NCBI RefSeq assembly: GCF_004358095.2
Contig: NZ_SMZJ02000002.1
Coordinates: 62,001 to 126,000 of the forward strand
Direction of reading: 5' to 3'
Length of the DNA: 64,000 nucleotides
Source: Seonamhaeicola sediminis
Lineage (GTDB): Bacteria; Bacteroidota; Bacteroidia; Flavobacteriales; Flavobacteriaceae
The notes beneath the pieces were generated by a model. The model worked only from the letters and a program-made list of their open reading frames with translations. It did no database searches and was not told the DNA's origin. Shown piece after piece: positions 53,085-62,661 of this stretch. Made by a program: the position numbers and the translations under genes. Within the stretch, counting starts at the first letter, position 1. The number at the start of each line of letters is the position of its first letter.

Positions 53085-53453
53085 TTATTCAGTTTTTTCT
53101 ATTAGTTTTATTAGAAAGCCATCAAAATCCGAAACATTATTCATTATCAACTTTCCGTTTAAATCTACAATTGGAAGTGATATGGCATCAAGCAATATTC
53201 CTGCCTTTTGCAACTTTACAATCATTTCGTTTTGCTTCTCAAGGTTTACATCAACATCGTAATATGTAAACGCTATATTTTTTTCTTTTAAAAATGATTT
53301 GGCATCAATACAATAATGGCATGTATCACTACCGTAAACAATTAATTTATTAGTTTTTAAACTCTTAATTGCAACCGAATCTACTGGTTTAGTTTGACTG
53401 TATGCACCTTGACCAATTAAAGCAAATACAAATGATAATACAAAAAATTTCAT
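53085..53453 (-). CDS. Exported glutaredoxin-like protein with CHYC motif
   Basis: 122 residues. A signal peptide (MKFFVLSFVFALIGQGAYSQ) is followed by a glutaredoxin fold with the active site DTCHYCIDAKSFL (Cys45, Cys48). A cis-Pro in DAISLPIVDLNG and a late NVSDFDGF helix complete the fold. Being exported, it cannot be a normal glutathione-linked cytosolic glutaredoxin. It lies first in the sugar operon, one base from the MFS gene, yet no disulfide-dependent function in sucrose uptake is known to me. Substrate unknown. Confidence 0.82.
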   Translation of the reverse strand: MKFFVLSFVFALIGQGAYSQTKPVDSVAIKSLKTNKLIVYGSDTCHYCIDAKSFLKEKNIAFTYYDVDVNLEKQNEMIVKLQKAGILLDAISLPIVDLNGKLIMNNVSDFDGFLIKLIEKTE

Positions 53454-53479
53454 ATTTATATACTTTTTGTTAAAGATGA

Positions 53480-53515
53480 AAAGAGTTGGAACTTAAAATT
53501 AAACCCCAACTCTTT
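53480..53515 (-). terminator. Hairpin after the TonB-dependent receptor gene
   Basis: AAAGAGTTGG (53480-53489) pairs with CCAACTCTTT (53506-53515) around a 16-base loop. It sits 33 bases after the receptor stop and 27 bases before the glutaredoxin ATG. On the - strand it is followed by a few T's, so it could partly terminate and reduce expression of the downstream operon relative to the receptor. Confidence 0.6.
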
Positions 53516-53548
53516 TATTAACAAACTCAACTCAAACTAAACTTAATC

Positions 53549-56176
53549 TTAAAATTTGTACTGTAACGATAATGTTGAAGAACGACCACTGATTGATCTT
53601 GCTCTTACTAAACGATTTGAACCAAAAGTTCCATCTCCATTTCCTTCTACTTCTGTTATACCAACAGTATCAAAAAGGTTGTTTACACTTAATACTAATG
53701 AAAGTCCTTTTGTTAAACCAACTCTTCCAATTAAATTAAAGTAAGCATAAGCTGGCATTACTAAATCATTATCATCTTGAGCATAAGATTTTGATGTTCC
53801 TAAAACACTTAAAGCAATTCCATGCTGACTGTTTTCACCAAAGTTGTATGATGGTGATAGATTATATACTAAATCGGCCTGTCTTCTTGGGGTATTCCCT
53901 TTATTGTCGCCTCCATCAATTTCTGCTTTTGTCCAAGTAAAAGAACCATTAAAGTTAATATTCTCTCCAAAGGCAAGTGCTGTTTCAGCCTCCAAACCTA
54001 AAGCCTTAAACGGGTTTCCTACTGATCTGTTTAATTCATTACTTAACCCTTCATCTGTATTACTCATAAACCCAGTAAGGTTAAGCACACCATTATTTAA
54101 TCTTTTCTTGAAACCAACTTCTAATTGAGACACCTCATCATACTGTACATCTGCTTTACCATCAGTACCATAGTTATTTCTATCTGCAGCTCTTCCAGAA
54201 GCACCAGAACTATATCTTGCAAATACTGCTGAACCTTCGTTTAATTTATAATTCAAACCAGCAGAATACGATACAAAGTTATAATCGTCATTTACTATTT
54301 GTCCTGCATTTCCAGCAATAACTGGCACCACTTGCTCTATACCTTCAATTGTTCCATTACCATCATAATCATAAGCATCTTGACTTGATGGACCGTTTAC
54401 AATTGTACCATTTACATTAACATTTTCAAAACGAATACTTCCATCAAAATTTAACTTTTCAGTAATTGCTGCATCTACACCAACATAAGGTGAATTTACA
54501 TTGTGTACCGTGTTATATCTACGTTGACAGCAGTTACCCCATACTGGTGTACCATAAGAATACTGCCCGTTTCTAGAAAAACCATCAAAATCTGCTAATC
54601 TTGCTTCTCCTCCGCCTTTAACTTCAGAAATAAATGAACTCCATTGCCATCCTATTTTTGTATTTTGTGTTGCGGTAAATAAACCAGCAGTTAGACCAAC
54701 ATTATCACTTAGCTTTTTAGAAATTTTTACATCACTAAAAAAGTTACTTAAATCATCAACAGTAACATCAAACATGTGTATAATTTGCGCTAACCCGTTA
54801 GAAGGATTAAAAGCTTCTCTATCACCATCAGCATACACCAAAGCACCTGTAGCGTTTGAAGCATCTCTTGCTGTTGTTTCTATTTCAGAAATTGTTCCTA
54901 CGGCAGCTGTAAATGGAGACACCCATTCGCCACTATTATTAGAATAACGTGCTTTACCAGCTATTTTCCAGTCGTCTCCTAAATCAAAAGAAAACTCTGC
55001 GCCTAACGATTGAGATACTGGGTTATTACCGTTTCTCACATCGTTTACATGTCTTCCACCGCCATCAAAAGGGTTTGTACCAGCACTCTGCTGTAAATAT
55101 GCTGAGTGTTGTGAGTCGCTAGTAATATCAAAACCTGGCAAGTTAGAAAACGTTGGGTCATCATTACTGCCTTCCAATAACATTGGCATTGGTAGATACA
55201 TTACAGATCTATCGTTTAATAGTTTTGTGTATACACGCACATAACCCGCATCAAATCTTTTGGTAAGGTTTGCTTTAAACTGCCCACCTTTATTACCTTG
55301 ATATCCAATTTCTCTTGGGCCTTCACCTGTTCTAATAAAACCACCAAAGTGATAAGACAATCCATTTTCTAATGGCGCTCCATATTCAAAATCTAACCTG
55401 CTTGTTTGGTAATCTAAACCAAACGTAGTTCCTAAAGAACCGCCCTCTTTAGCACCAGTCTTACTAATCATGTTAATGATACCCGCTGGACCATTAGATG
55501 TTTGCGTAGATGCTGAACCTCCTCTAATGGCTTCAACTCGTCCTATATTAGAATCTATTCTTAAAAAGTTGTCGGCATTACCAAAAGATGTATCTCCAAA
55601 TAAGTTCAGCGGCAACCCGTCTTCCTGAATTTGAAAGTACCTTGAACCACCAGAAGAAATTGGTACACCACGAACATTAAAATTGGCATTACCTTCACCT
55701 CCAGATGATTCTGCACGTATACCTGGTATGTTTCTAAACAGCTCTCCCGCACTTCTTGGAGCTGCTTGTTCTATAAGCTCTACATCCATTGTAGAAACAG
55801 AGACACTGGATTCAATTTTAGATTTTGGATTCACAACACCCGTTACAACTATTTGATCTAGAGATTGCGCATCTTCTTTCATAATGATGTCCACTGTCAC
55901 ATCATTCCCTTGAACTACAATGCTTTGCGAAAACTTTGCGTAGCCTAAAAACGTGGCAGATAATCTATAATCTCCATTTTCTACATTATCAATACTATAG
56001 TTTCCATCAAAATCTGTAACAGCACCTTTAGTTGTGCCCTCTAAAATAACATTAACACCTGGTAAGGGTATACCTGCTTCGTCTTTAACGTTTCCTGATA
56101 TTGATTGTGCCATTAATGCACTTGTTGATAACAACATCAATACTAATAAAAACGTACTTTTTTTAATTGCATTCAT
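53549..56176 (-). CDS. TonB-dependent receptor, probable sucrose importer
   Basis: 875 residues. Signal peptide ends at LMAQ (residue 24), then a CarboxypepD_reg-like domain (~25-110, GNVKDEAGIPLPGVNVILEG), a plug with GIRAESSGGEGNANFNVRGV and RIDSNIGRVEAIRGG, and a 22-strand barrel ending in a strand with YKF. No SusD gene follows, so this is not a SusC/D pair. A pair of LacI operators lies in the 171-base gap before the divergent LacI gene. It is the first gene of the sugar locus and probably imports sucrose across the outer membrane. Confidence 0.92.
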   Translation of the reverse strand: MNAIKKSTFLLVLMLLSTSALMAQSISGNVKDEAGIPLPGVNVILEGTTKGAVTDFDGNYSIDNVENGDYRLSATFLGYAKFSQSIVVQGNDVTVDIIMKEDAQSLDQIVVTGVVNPKSKIESSVSVSTMDVELIEQAAPRSAGELFRNIPGIRAESSGGEGNANFNVRGVPISSGGSRYFQIQEDGLPLNLFGDTSFGNADNFLRIDSNIGRVEAIRGGSASTQTSNGPAGIINMISKTGAKEGGSLGTTFGLDYQTSRLDFEYGAPLENGLSYHFGGFIRTGEGPREIGYQGNKGGQFKANLTKRFDAGYVRVYTKLLNDRSVMYLPMPMLLEGSNDDPTFSNLPGFDITSDSQHSAYLQQSAGTNPFDGGGRHVNDVRNGNNPVSQSLGAEFSFDLGDDWKIAGKARYSNNSGEWVSPFTAAVGTISEIETTARDASNATGALVYADGDREAFNPSNGLAQIIHMFDVTVDDLSNFFSDVKISKKLSDNVGLTAGLFTATQNTKIGWQWSSFISEVKGGGEARLADFDGFSRNGQYSYGTPVWGNCCQRRYNTVHNVNSPYVGVDAAITEKLNFDGSIRFENVNVNGTIVNGPSSQDAYDYDGNGTIEGIEQVVPVIAGNAGQIVNDDYNFVSYSAGLNYKLNEGSAVFARYSSGASGRAADRNNYGTDGKADVQYDEVSQLEVGFKKRLNNGVLNLTGFMSNTDEGLSNELNRSVGNPFKALGLEAETALAFGENINFNGSFTWTKAEIDGGDNKGNTPRRQADLVYNLSPSYNFGENSQHGIALSVLGTSKSYAQDDNDLVMPAYAYFNLIGRVGLTKGLSLVLSVNNLFDTVGITEVEGNGDGTFGSNRLVRARSISGRSSTLSLQYKF

Positions 56177-56222
56177 TTTTGTCTTTTTTAGTTATTCAAT
56201 AAATTATTGAGTTAATTTTTGC

Positions 56223-56230
56223 CAAATCTA
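56223..56230 (-). promoter_or_regulatory. Candidate -7 element for the TonB-dependent receptor
   Basis: TAGATTTG on the - strand is an exact TAnnTTTG, 47 bases before the receptor ATG. The LacI operators end 35 bases upstream of it. No TTTG at 19-20 bases, so the -33 part is unclear. Confidence 0.45.
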
Positions 56231-56264
56231 TATTTATATGAAACACAATTTATGTAATTCTTAA

Positions 56265-56280
56265 TCGAAAACGTTTTCGA
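56265..56280. promoter_or_regulatory. LacI-family operator, site 1
   Basis: TCGAAAACGTTTTCGA is a perfect 16-bp palindrome with the CG centre typical of LacI/PurR-type regulators. It shares CGAAAACGTTTTCG with site 2, and the centres are 21 bp apart, so both lie on the same DNA face. It lies between the TonB receptor and LacI genes. Confidence 0.85.
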
Positions 56281-56286
56281 AAGTAA

Positions 56287-56300
56287 CGAAAACGTTTTCG
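56287..56300. promoter_or_regulatory. LacI-family operator, site 2
   Basis: CGAAAACGTTTTCG, an exact 14-bp palindrome and the second copy of the operator. A TTTG at 56302-56305 directly adjoins it and could be the -33 element of lacI with the weaker TAGTTTTT at 56323-56330, giving autoregulation. The rest of the gap holds no other copy. Confidence 0.85.
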
Positions 56301-56347
56301 ATTTGAGTTTTTTTATATATTTTAGTTTTTTCAAAACTACCTTTTTA

Positions 56348-57385
56348 ATGAAAATTGCTACACTAAAAGATATTGCAGAACAACTAAATATTTCTGTAAC
56401 AACTGTTTCAAAAGCATTAAAGGATTACCCAGATGTTAGCAAAAAAACAAAACTGCAAGTAAAAGAACTTGCTAAAACCCTTAATTATAAACCTAATGCT
56501 TTTGCAGTTAACCTAAGAAAAAGAGAATCTAAAACCATTGGTTTAATTATACCTGTAATTGTTCACCATTTCTTTTCAAACGTTATTAAAGGTATTATTT
56601 CGCAAGCTGAAAAAAAAGGGTATTTAGTTATTACTCTTCAATCTGATGAGTCATATGAATTAGAAAAAAAACAAGTTGAATTATTGTTAAGCCAACGGGT
56701 TGACGGTATTATCATCTCATTAGCCAATGGAACAGCAAAATACGATCACTTAAATGAAATCATTGCTCAAGGAAAACCTTTAGTGATGTTTGATAAAATT
56801 GCCAAAATAGTTAAATGCTCAAAAATTATTATTGATGATAGAAAAGCTGCTTATACCGCCACCCAGCATTTAATAGATATTGGTTGTAAGCGCATTGCTC
56901 ATTTTAGAGGCGCACTGTTGCCACAAAACTCTATTGATAGATTTTTAGGTTACAAAAAAGCATTGCTAGACAATAACATACCTTACGACCCATCCTTGGT
57001 ATATATTTGTGAATGTGGCGACATGAGTTTTGAAGAGGGTAAAAAAAATGCAGAACAATTATTGACAGACCACGATGACGTAGATGGTATTTTTATAAAT
57101 ACCGATTTGGTAGCCATAGGCGCTATGACTGCTTTTCAAGAAATGGGTGTGAAAATTCCTGACGACATCAGTATAGTTGGGTTTAGTAATTGGTTTATGT
57201 CTTCAGTAATATCTCCTAGCCTGACAACTATTAACCAACCTGGGGTTGAAATGGGAAAAATGGCATTTAAACAACTTTTAAAGGAAATAAAAGCACTTAA
57301 AAAAGGAAAAACATTTGAACCTAAAACCGTTGTATTAAAAACCGATTTAATTGTTAGAGCATCTACTAAAAATACTATTTCTTAA
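56348..57385 (+). CDS. LacI-family transcriptional regulator of the sugar locus
   Basis: 345 residues from ATG 56348 ([20 protein letters not shown]); the open frame reaches back to 56303 but would start in front of the HTH with a hydrophobic lead. The N-terminal helix-turn-helix with [20 protein letters not shown] and hinge [13 protein letters not shown] precedes a periplasmic-binding-like sugar domain with [20 protein letters not shown]. Twin palindromes lie 48-82 bases upstream. It should repress the divergent receptor and, by position, itself. LacI control is less common than HTCS or ECF control for Bacteroidetes sugar loci. Confidence 0.94.
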   Translation: MKIATLKDIAEQLNISVTTVSKALKDYPDVSKKTKLQVKELAKTLNYKPNAFAVNLRKRESKTIGLIIPVIVHHFFSNVIKGIISQAEKKGYLVITLQSDESYELEKKQVELLLSQRVDGIIISLANGTAKYDHLNEIIAQGKPLVMFDKIAKIVKCSKIIIDDRKAAYTATQHLIDIGCKRIAHFRGALLPQNSIDRFLGYKKALLDNNIPYDPSLVYICECGDMSFEEGKKNAEQLLTDHDDVDGIFINTDLVAIGAMTAFQEMGVKIPDDISIVGFSNWFMSSVISPSLTTINQPGVEMGKMAFKQLLKEIKALKKGKTFEPKTVVLKTDLIVRASTKNTIS

Positions 57386-58308
57386 TCTTTCAAAAAATTG
57401 ATATTTCTTTTTAAACCATTGAATTTAGTTCGCTTTACTGCCGAATTTTTAAAAACTTTACGAAATGTTTCTTCTGTAATTTCTTCCCAATCTTGTTTTG
57501 ACATTGATAATAATTCTGGATGTGGATTGAACAAAGGCTCATTGTGTGGTTTTGAAAACCGATTCCATGGGCAAACATCTTGACATACATCACACCCAAA
57601 AATCCAATCATCAAACTTGCCTTTAAATTCTGATGGAATATTTTCTTTTAATTCTATTGTGAAGTAGGAAATACATTTGCTCCCATCTACTACATAAGGT
57701 TCTGTAATAGCTTCTGTGGGGCAAGCATCAATACAAGCGGTACAGGTACCACAATGGCCGGTTACAGGTGTATCGTATTCTAATTCTAAATCTATAATTA
57801 ATTCGGCTATAAAATAAAAGGAGCCTACTTGTTGAGTTAATAAATTGCTGTGTTTTCCAATCCAACCCAAACCTGATTTTGCCGCCCATGCTTTATCTAA
57901 AACTGGGGCAGAATCTACAAAAGCGCGTCCGTGAACTTCTCCAATTTCATCTTGAATAAAGTGCAGCAGTGCTGTTAATTTGTCTTTTATTACAAAATGA
58001 TAATCTGTACCATAGGCATACTTAGAAAGCTTATAGCTGTTGGCTGTTTGCTCTTGGCTTGGAAAATAATTCAAAAGCAACGACACTACACTTTTTGAAT
58101 CCTCTACCAGTTTAGTGGGGTCTAAACGCTTATCAAAGTGGTTTTCCATATACTGCATTTCCCCATGCATGTTTTGGTTTAACCATTTTTCTAAACGCGG
58201 CGCTTCTTCTTCTAAAAATTCTGCTTTACTAATGCCACAAGACAAAAAACCGAGGCGTTTTGCTTCGGTCTTGATGAGTTTTGTATATTTAGATTTTGCT
58301 CCCATCAT
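57382..58308 (-). CDS. queG: tRNA epoxyqueuosine(34) reductase
   Basis: 308 residues. Two 4Fe-4S motifs are intact: [12 protein letters not shown] (Cys186, 189, 192, 196) and CDVCQDVCP (Cys239, 242, 246), in the order typical of QueG. Residues 1-180 form the cobalamin-binding reductase part. It performs the last step of queuosine synthesis. The stop (TTAA) overlaps the stop of the convergent LacI gene. Two possible ATG starts (58308 and 58305) differ by one residue. Confidence 0.95.
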   Translation of the reverse strand: MMGAKSKYTKLIKTEAKRLGFLSCGISKAEFLEEEAPRLEKWLNQNMHGEMQYMENHFDKRLDPTKLVEDSKSVVSLLLNYFPSQEQTANSYKLSKYAYGTDYHFVIKDKLTALLHFIQDEIGEVHGRAFVDSAPVLDKAWAAKSGLGWIGKHSNLLTQQVGSFYFIAELIIDLELEYDTPVTGHCGTCTACIDACPTEAITEPYVVDGSKCISYFTIELKENIPSEFKGKFDDWIFGCDVCQDVCPWNRFSKPHNEPLFNPHPELLSMSKQDWEEITEETFRKVFKNSAVKRTKFNGLKRNINFLKD

Positions 58309-58344
58309 TAAGATGCTGAAATAAATTCAGTATGACACTATGTA

Positions 58345-59367
58345 TCAAAACAACCCTCCTTGAATATTTCCTTTTATTCTTCCTAAATGCTTATAAGCTA
58401 ACTCCGTTACTTCACGTCCGCGAGGGGTACGCATAATGAATCCTTGTTGAATTAAAAAAGGTTCATAAACCTCTTCAATTGTTTCAGAGCTTTCACTGAC
58501 TGCTGTTGCAATAGTGGTTATTCCTACAGGGCCACCTTTGAATTTATCAATAATGGTAGACAGAATTTTGTTATCCATTTCATCTAAACCATGGGCATCA
58601 ACATTTAGTGCTTCCAATGCAAATTTTGCTATTTTAATATCGATACTACCGTTTCCTTTTATCTGTGCAAAATCTCGAACACGACGTAACAAGGCATTAG
58701 CAATACGCGGTGTTCCTCTACTTCTACCCGCAATTTCAATGGCTGATTCCATGGAAATAGGAACATCTAAAATAGCAGCACTACGTTGTATTATTGTAGT
58801 GAGCAAATCCGTTTTATAATATTCTAACCTACTTTGAATTCCAAAACGAGCACGCATTGGAGACGTTAATAGTCCTGAACGGGTAGTAGCTCCAACTAAG
58901 GTAAACGGATTTAAATTAATCTGAACAGTACGAGCATTAGGCCCAGATTCAATCATGATATCAATTTTATAATCCTCCATGGCTGAATACAAATACTCCT
59001 CTACAATGGGGCTTAATCGATGAATTTCATCAATAAACAGCACATCTCTGTCTTCAAGGTTAGTAAGCAATCCAGCCAAATCTCCAGGTTTATCCAATAC
59101 TGGTCCAGAAGTTACTTTTATACCTACATCTAACTCATTGGCCAAAATATGCGCCAAAGTCGTTTTACCTAACCCCGGTGGACCATGAAATAATGTGTGA
59201 TCTAGGGCTTCGCTACGTAGGTTAGCTGCCTGCACAAAAACCTGAAGATTTTCTAAAACCTGATCCTGACCCGTAAAATCATCAAAAGCTAATGGTCTTA
59301 GCTTTTTTTCTACATCTAGTTCTTCTGAAGAATAATTTTCGTTGGATGGGTTTAAGTTTTCGTTCAT
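58345..59367 (-). CDS. ruvB: Holliday junction DNA helicase RuvB
   Basis: 340 residues. Walker [11 protein letters not shown] at 61-70, Walker [10 protein letters not shown] near 113-121, sensor GATTRSGLL and the arginine-finger region, then a winged-helix C-terminus ([16 protein letters not shown]). RuvB drives branch migration with RuvA. It lies 36 bases upstream of queG, likely in one transcript, and is separated from ruvA by 12 kb. Confidence 0.97.
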   Translation of the reverse strand: MNENLNPSNENYSSEELDVEKKLRPLAFDDFTGQDQVLENLQVFVQAANLRSEALDHTLFHGPPGLGKTTLAHILANELDVGIKVTSGPVLDKPGDLAGLLTNLEDRDVLFIDEIHRLSPIVEEYLYSAMEDYKIDIMIESGPNARTVQINLNPFTLVGATTRSGLLTSPMRARFGIQSRLEYYKTDLLTTIIQRSAAILDVPISMESAIEIAGRSRGTPRIANALLRRVRDFAQIKGNGSIDIKIAKFALEALNVDAHGLDEMDNKILSTIIDKFKGGPVGITTIATAVSESSETIEEVYEPFLIQQGFIMRTPRGREVTELAYKHLGRIKGNIQGGLF

Positions 59368-59415
59368 TTTTATAGTGTGACTTCACCCGATTGAAAATTC
59401 GGACTTTTAAAACAT

Positions 59416-59631
59416 TTATAAGGGTAAAACATTCGAGATTTTTAGAATATAAACAAGTATAAGAATGACTACAGCACTCAACCCAAGAACACTCTCCCAG
59501 TGATAAATACTATAAAGTTCTCTTCTTTTTGGTTTTCTTCCATTTAATTTTTCAAACCTTTTATAAGCTAATTTGTGAATAATGTAACCAACTAACACAA
59601 ACATAGCTATTGCAGCTATATAATACATCAT
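59416..59631 (-). CDS. Small two-helix membrane protein
   Basis: 71 residues from ATG 59631 with two membrane helices (~3-18 and ~48-66) joined by a positively charged loop (HKLAYKRFEKLNGRKPKRRE). No known family was recognised. It is 48 bases upstream of ruvB on the same strand and could be co-transcribed with ruvB and queG. The regular hydrophobic pattern and neat spacing support a real gene, but function is unknown. Confidence 0.62.
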   Translation of the reverse strand: MMYYIAAIAMFVLVGYIIHKLAYKRFEKLNGRKPKRRELYSIYHWESVLGLSAVVILILVYILKISNVLPL

Positions 59632-59710
59632 TTCCTTATAAATTTAATATGATAAAAATAAGTAAAACAAATGACTTACTTGGAAATTAACGAATGATAA
59701 AAACATATGT

Positions 59711-59736
59711 AAAAAGCCTTTCTGTTTAAGAAAGGC
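59711..59736 (-). terminator. Intrinsic terminator after the PorE-like gene
   Basis: GCCTTTCT (59716-59723) pairs with AGAAAGGC (59729-59736) with a 5-base loop, and a T-run (A-run on the + strand, 59711-59715) follows on the - strand. It lies 40 bases after the PorE-like stop. Confidence 0.8.
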
Positions 59737-59776
59737 ATAATCAAATAAATTTGGTTGAACTAAATTTATGGTTTGG

Positions 59777-61663
59777 TTAATTTAAAATGGTAAACTCACA
59801 CCGTCTGTTGATATCATACTCCTCATCTTCACATATACCTTCTTCAATACATTTGTTTAGTGGTTGCATTTCTCCATAGCCAATACTCTTTAATCGGTTT
59901 CTTTCTATACCTTGACTCACTAAATATTCTAGTGTTGAAGCTGCCCTCCGTTTAGACAAATCTAAATTGTATTGACTTGAACCTCTGGCATCTGTATGTG
60001 CTGATACTTCTACTTCCATCGATGAATATTTCTTCATTAAGTCTACCAACACATTCAGAGTAATGGCTGCATCCTTTCGAATATTAGATTTATCATAATC
60101 GAAATATATTTTGTCTAACTGAATCTTAACATCACCATCTCCGTCCTCTTTAACGCGTTCTTCGGCATCAGCAAATGATTCTAATGACAAATAAATATTA
60201 TGGCTAATCTTACCTTGACTATCTGTAGAGAACTCAACATCTTGTGGAATGTATGCTTTTCTTGTACCTCTTATCTTATACTTTTTATTTGGCTCTATTT
60301 TAAAAAGATAATCTGCTTTGCTTCCTACAATAGAATCTTGAAGTACATTTCCGTTATCATCAAATAAAGTCACTAATGACCCAGACAATAACTCCTTGGT
60401 ATTTTTATCTTGAACTAGACCTTCAACCAAATACTTGGTTAAGATATTCTCTTCTCTTGAAAAACTATATAACTGATCATGACCTGTTCTGTTAGACGAC
60501 ATATAACCTTGATCACTCTTTTCATTAATAACATAGGCAAAGTCATCAAAACTACTATTTATAGAACTTCCTAAATTTACTGGTTTATCAAAACTTCCGT
60601 TAATAGAATTACTTCTAAATACATCCAATCCGCCATAACCCAAATGACCATCTGATGCAAAATACAACGCATTCAAATCACTGATATAAGGAAATTGTTC
60701 CCGGTGTTTTGTATTTATTTTATCTCCTAAGTTTTCTGGCTCACCATAGGTTCCATCATCATTGATAGCCACTTTATAAATATCAAAACTACCTAAGGTT
60801 CCGGGCATATCACTTGCAAAATAAAGTGTTTTACCATCTTTACTTAAACTAGGGTGTTCAGTGCTATACGAATTAGAGTTAAATGGTAATGCTTTAACAT
60901 TAGTCCATTTTCCATCAATTAATTCTGCCTTAAATATTTTAATATGAGCAATTCTCTCTCCATCCACTTTTACCCTTGAACCATTAGTTCTATTAAAATA
61001 CATAGTTTTACCATCTATACTAAAGGTAGCATTACTTTCATGAGATTTTGTATTTACTTCTCCTGAAAAAGAAGTGATATTTTCTAGTTTACCATCTTCA
61101 GATAGTGTAGCACTATACAAGTCTAAATAAGGCAGATTATTCCAACTGTAGGTTGGATTTTCATTGTTCCTGGTTGAAGCAAATACTACTTTATCATCAT
61201 CATAAAAAGACAAGCCGAAATCACTGGTTGAATTGGTATCATCTAGTATTTTAAGATTGAAAATATGAGGTGTTGTTTTCTTATTCAATTCAACAAAAGT
61301 ATCGGTATCTACTACTTCACCATAATATTTACTTAGTTGAATATCTGCTTCTTTATATTTTTTTGCACCTTTTAAGGCTTGAGCATACCTAAACCTTAAA
61401 TCTTTGCTAATAGAATCTCCATATTTAGCTAATAACTCTTTGTACGTATTTATGGCTTTTTCCATATTGAAGTTAAAGTAATAACTATCTGCCAAATTTT
61501 GAAGCACCTCTTTTGAACGGTCATTGGTTTCATAAATTTCAACAGCATCGGCGTAAGCTTTCATCTCAAAAAGTTTATGAGCCTTTTTTAAATTGCTATT
61601 TTGAGCGAAAGTGATTCCGCTAACCAATAAAAGACCTGCAAGTATATATATGTGTTTTTTCAT
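59777..61663 (-). CDS. PorE-like OmpA-family protein (TPR, beta-propeller, CRD, OmpA)
   Basis: 628 residues from ATG 61663 (signal MKKHIYILAGLLLVSGITFA); upstream frame to 61807 overlaps PorP and is rejected. Domain order: TPR (~25-110), WD40/PD40-type propeller blades (~145-415; repeated DGKTLYFASDMPG-type strands), a carboxypeptidase-regulatory-like domain (~425-500) and an OmpA peptidoglycan-binding domain (~515-628) with SAHTDARGSSQYNLDLSKRR. This matches PorE of Porphyromonas T9SS, which anchors PorP to peptidoglycan. The preceding gene is PorP/SprF, strengthening the call. Confidence 0.88.
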   Translation of the reverse strand: MKKHIYILAGLLLVSGITFAQNSNLKKAHKLFEMKAYADAVEIYETNDRSKEVLQNLADSYYFNFNMEKAINTYKELLAKYGDSISKDLRFRYAQALKGAKKYKEADIQLSKYYGEVVDTDTFVELNKKTTPHIFNLKILDDTNSTSDFGLSFYDDDKVVFASTRNNENPTYSWNNLPYLDLYSATLSEDGKLENITSFSGEVNTKSHESNATFSIDGKTMYFNRTNGSRVKVDGERIAHIKIFKAELIDGKWTNVKALPFNSNSYSTEHPSLSKDGKTLYFASDMPGTLGSFDIYKVAINDDGTYGEPENLGDKINTKHREQFPYISDLNALYFASDGHLGYGGLDVFRSNSINGSFDKPVNLGSSINSSFDDFAYVINEKSDQGYMSSNRTGHDQLYSFSREENILTKYLVEGLVQDKNTKELLSGSLVTLFDDNGNVLQDSIVGSKADYLFKIEPNKKYKIRGTRKAYIPQDVEFSTDSQGKISHNIYLSLESFADAEERVKEDGDGDVKIQLDKIYFDYDKSNIRKDAAITLNVLVDLMKKYSSMEVEVSAHTDARGSSQYNLDLSKRRAASTLEYLVSQGIERNRLKSIGYGEMQPLNKCIEEGICEDEEYDINRRCEFTILN

Positions 61664-61679
61664 CTTTTCTGTTATTATT

Positions 61680-62636
61680 TTAAAAGAATCTAGGAGAACG
61701 ATCATAACCACCTTTAAGTCCGAATAAATCCACATCAAACAAAATGAAAATTTCATGAGATCCAGAATTAAAATCGCCAAGGTTAGTCGTTGTAAAATCG
61801 TAAGCATAACCTATTCTTAAATCTGGTTTCACTCTAAAACTAACTAAACCACTAACGGCATCATCCAACCGGTATCCTAATCCAGCTTCCAGTTTTTCAT
61901 TGATTAAAACATTAGCTGTTATATCTAAAGCAACTGGTGCTCCCTTAACAGATTTAGCCATAAAGGCAGGTTTAAACTTTAAGTTTGGATTCAAATCAAA
62001 TACATAACCTCCTGTTAAAAAGAAGTGGATAGCTTCAACACCGGATGCGGTTATACCGTTTTCAGTTTCAATATGCTTTGTAGTAAGCATATTGGGAGCT
62101 GATAACCCTAAATAATAATTATCAGTAAAGTAAAAAGCTCCTATTCCTAAATTAGGGAAAGTCTTACTAATATTCTCATTAAAGGCAATATCTGTAGAAG
62201 AAGCACCTGACTGTAAGACGAAGTCATTAAAGTTCACATCAAAAAATGTCAATCCTGCTTTTAATCCTAAGGACAGTTTTCCTTCTAAACCAACTGGTAA
62301 CACGTAGGCAAAATCTGCATACATGTTATTTTCCTGAACAACATCGCCAATATTATCATTGGTAAGTGATATACCTATTTCAATTTTATCATTAATAGGT
62401 GTATGAGCAAAAAAGGTTCCTGTTTTTGGCGCACCTTCAATACCAACCCATTGTGTTCTATATAACCCTCCTAAATTTAAAATAGCTTCATCTGCTGTAG
62501 CATAAGCAGGGTTTATTACACTCATGTTATACATATATTGTGTAAATTGAGGGTCTTGTTGTCCAAAGCTTTGAAGAGACATAAATGTCAAACCTAACAA
62601 AGCAACTATCTTATAATATTTATTTAAATGTTTCAT
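61680..62636 (-). CDS. PorP/SprF-family type IX secretion protein
   Basis: 318 residues. Signal peptide, then the hallmark QQDPQFTQYMYNMSVINPAYAT, followed by barrel strands and a C-terminal end of DLFGLKGGYDRSPRFF. These proteins work with type-B CTD substrates, and the upstream gene encodes just such a protein. The stop is 16 bases before the PorE-like ATG, so the three are one operon. Start ATG at 62636 is 25 bases after the stop of the upstream gene. Confidence 0.94.
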   Translation of the reverse strand: MKHLNKYYKIVALLGLTFMSLQSFGQQDPQFTQYMYNMSVINPAYATADEAILNLGGLYRTQWVGIEGAPKTGTFFAHTPINDKIEIGISLTNDNIGDVVQENNMYADFAYVLPVGLEGKLSLGLKAGLTFFDVNFNDFVLQSGASSTDIAFNENISKTFPNLGIGAFYFTDNYYLGLSAPNMLTTKHIETENGITASGVEAIHFFLTGGYVFDLNPNLKFKPAFMAKSVKGAPVALDITANVLINEKLEAGLGYRLDDAVSGLVSFRVKPDLRIGYAYDFTTTNLGDFNSGSHEIFILFDVDLFGLKGGYDRSPRFF

Positions 62637-62661
62637 TTTATAAATTTTGCTTTGTTAATCA

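Noticed and set aside
59777-61807. Longer N-terminus (from 61807) for the PorE-like gene
   Set aside because: It would overlap PorP by more than 120 bases and hide the signal peptide; ATG 61663 starts a standard signal peptide.
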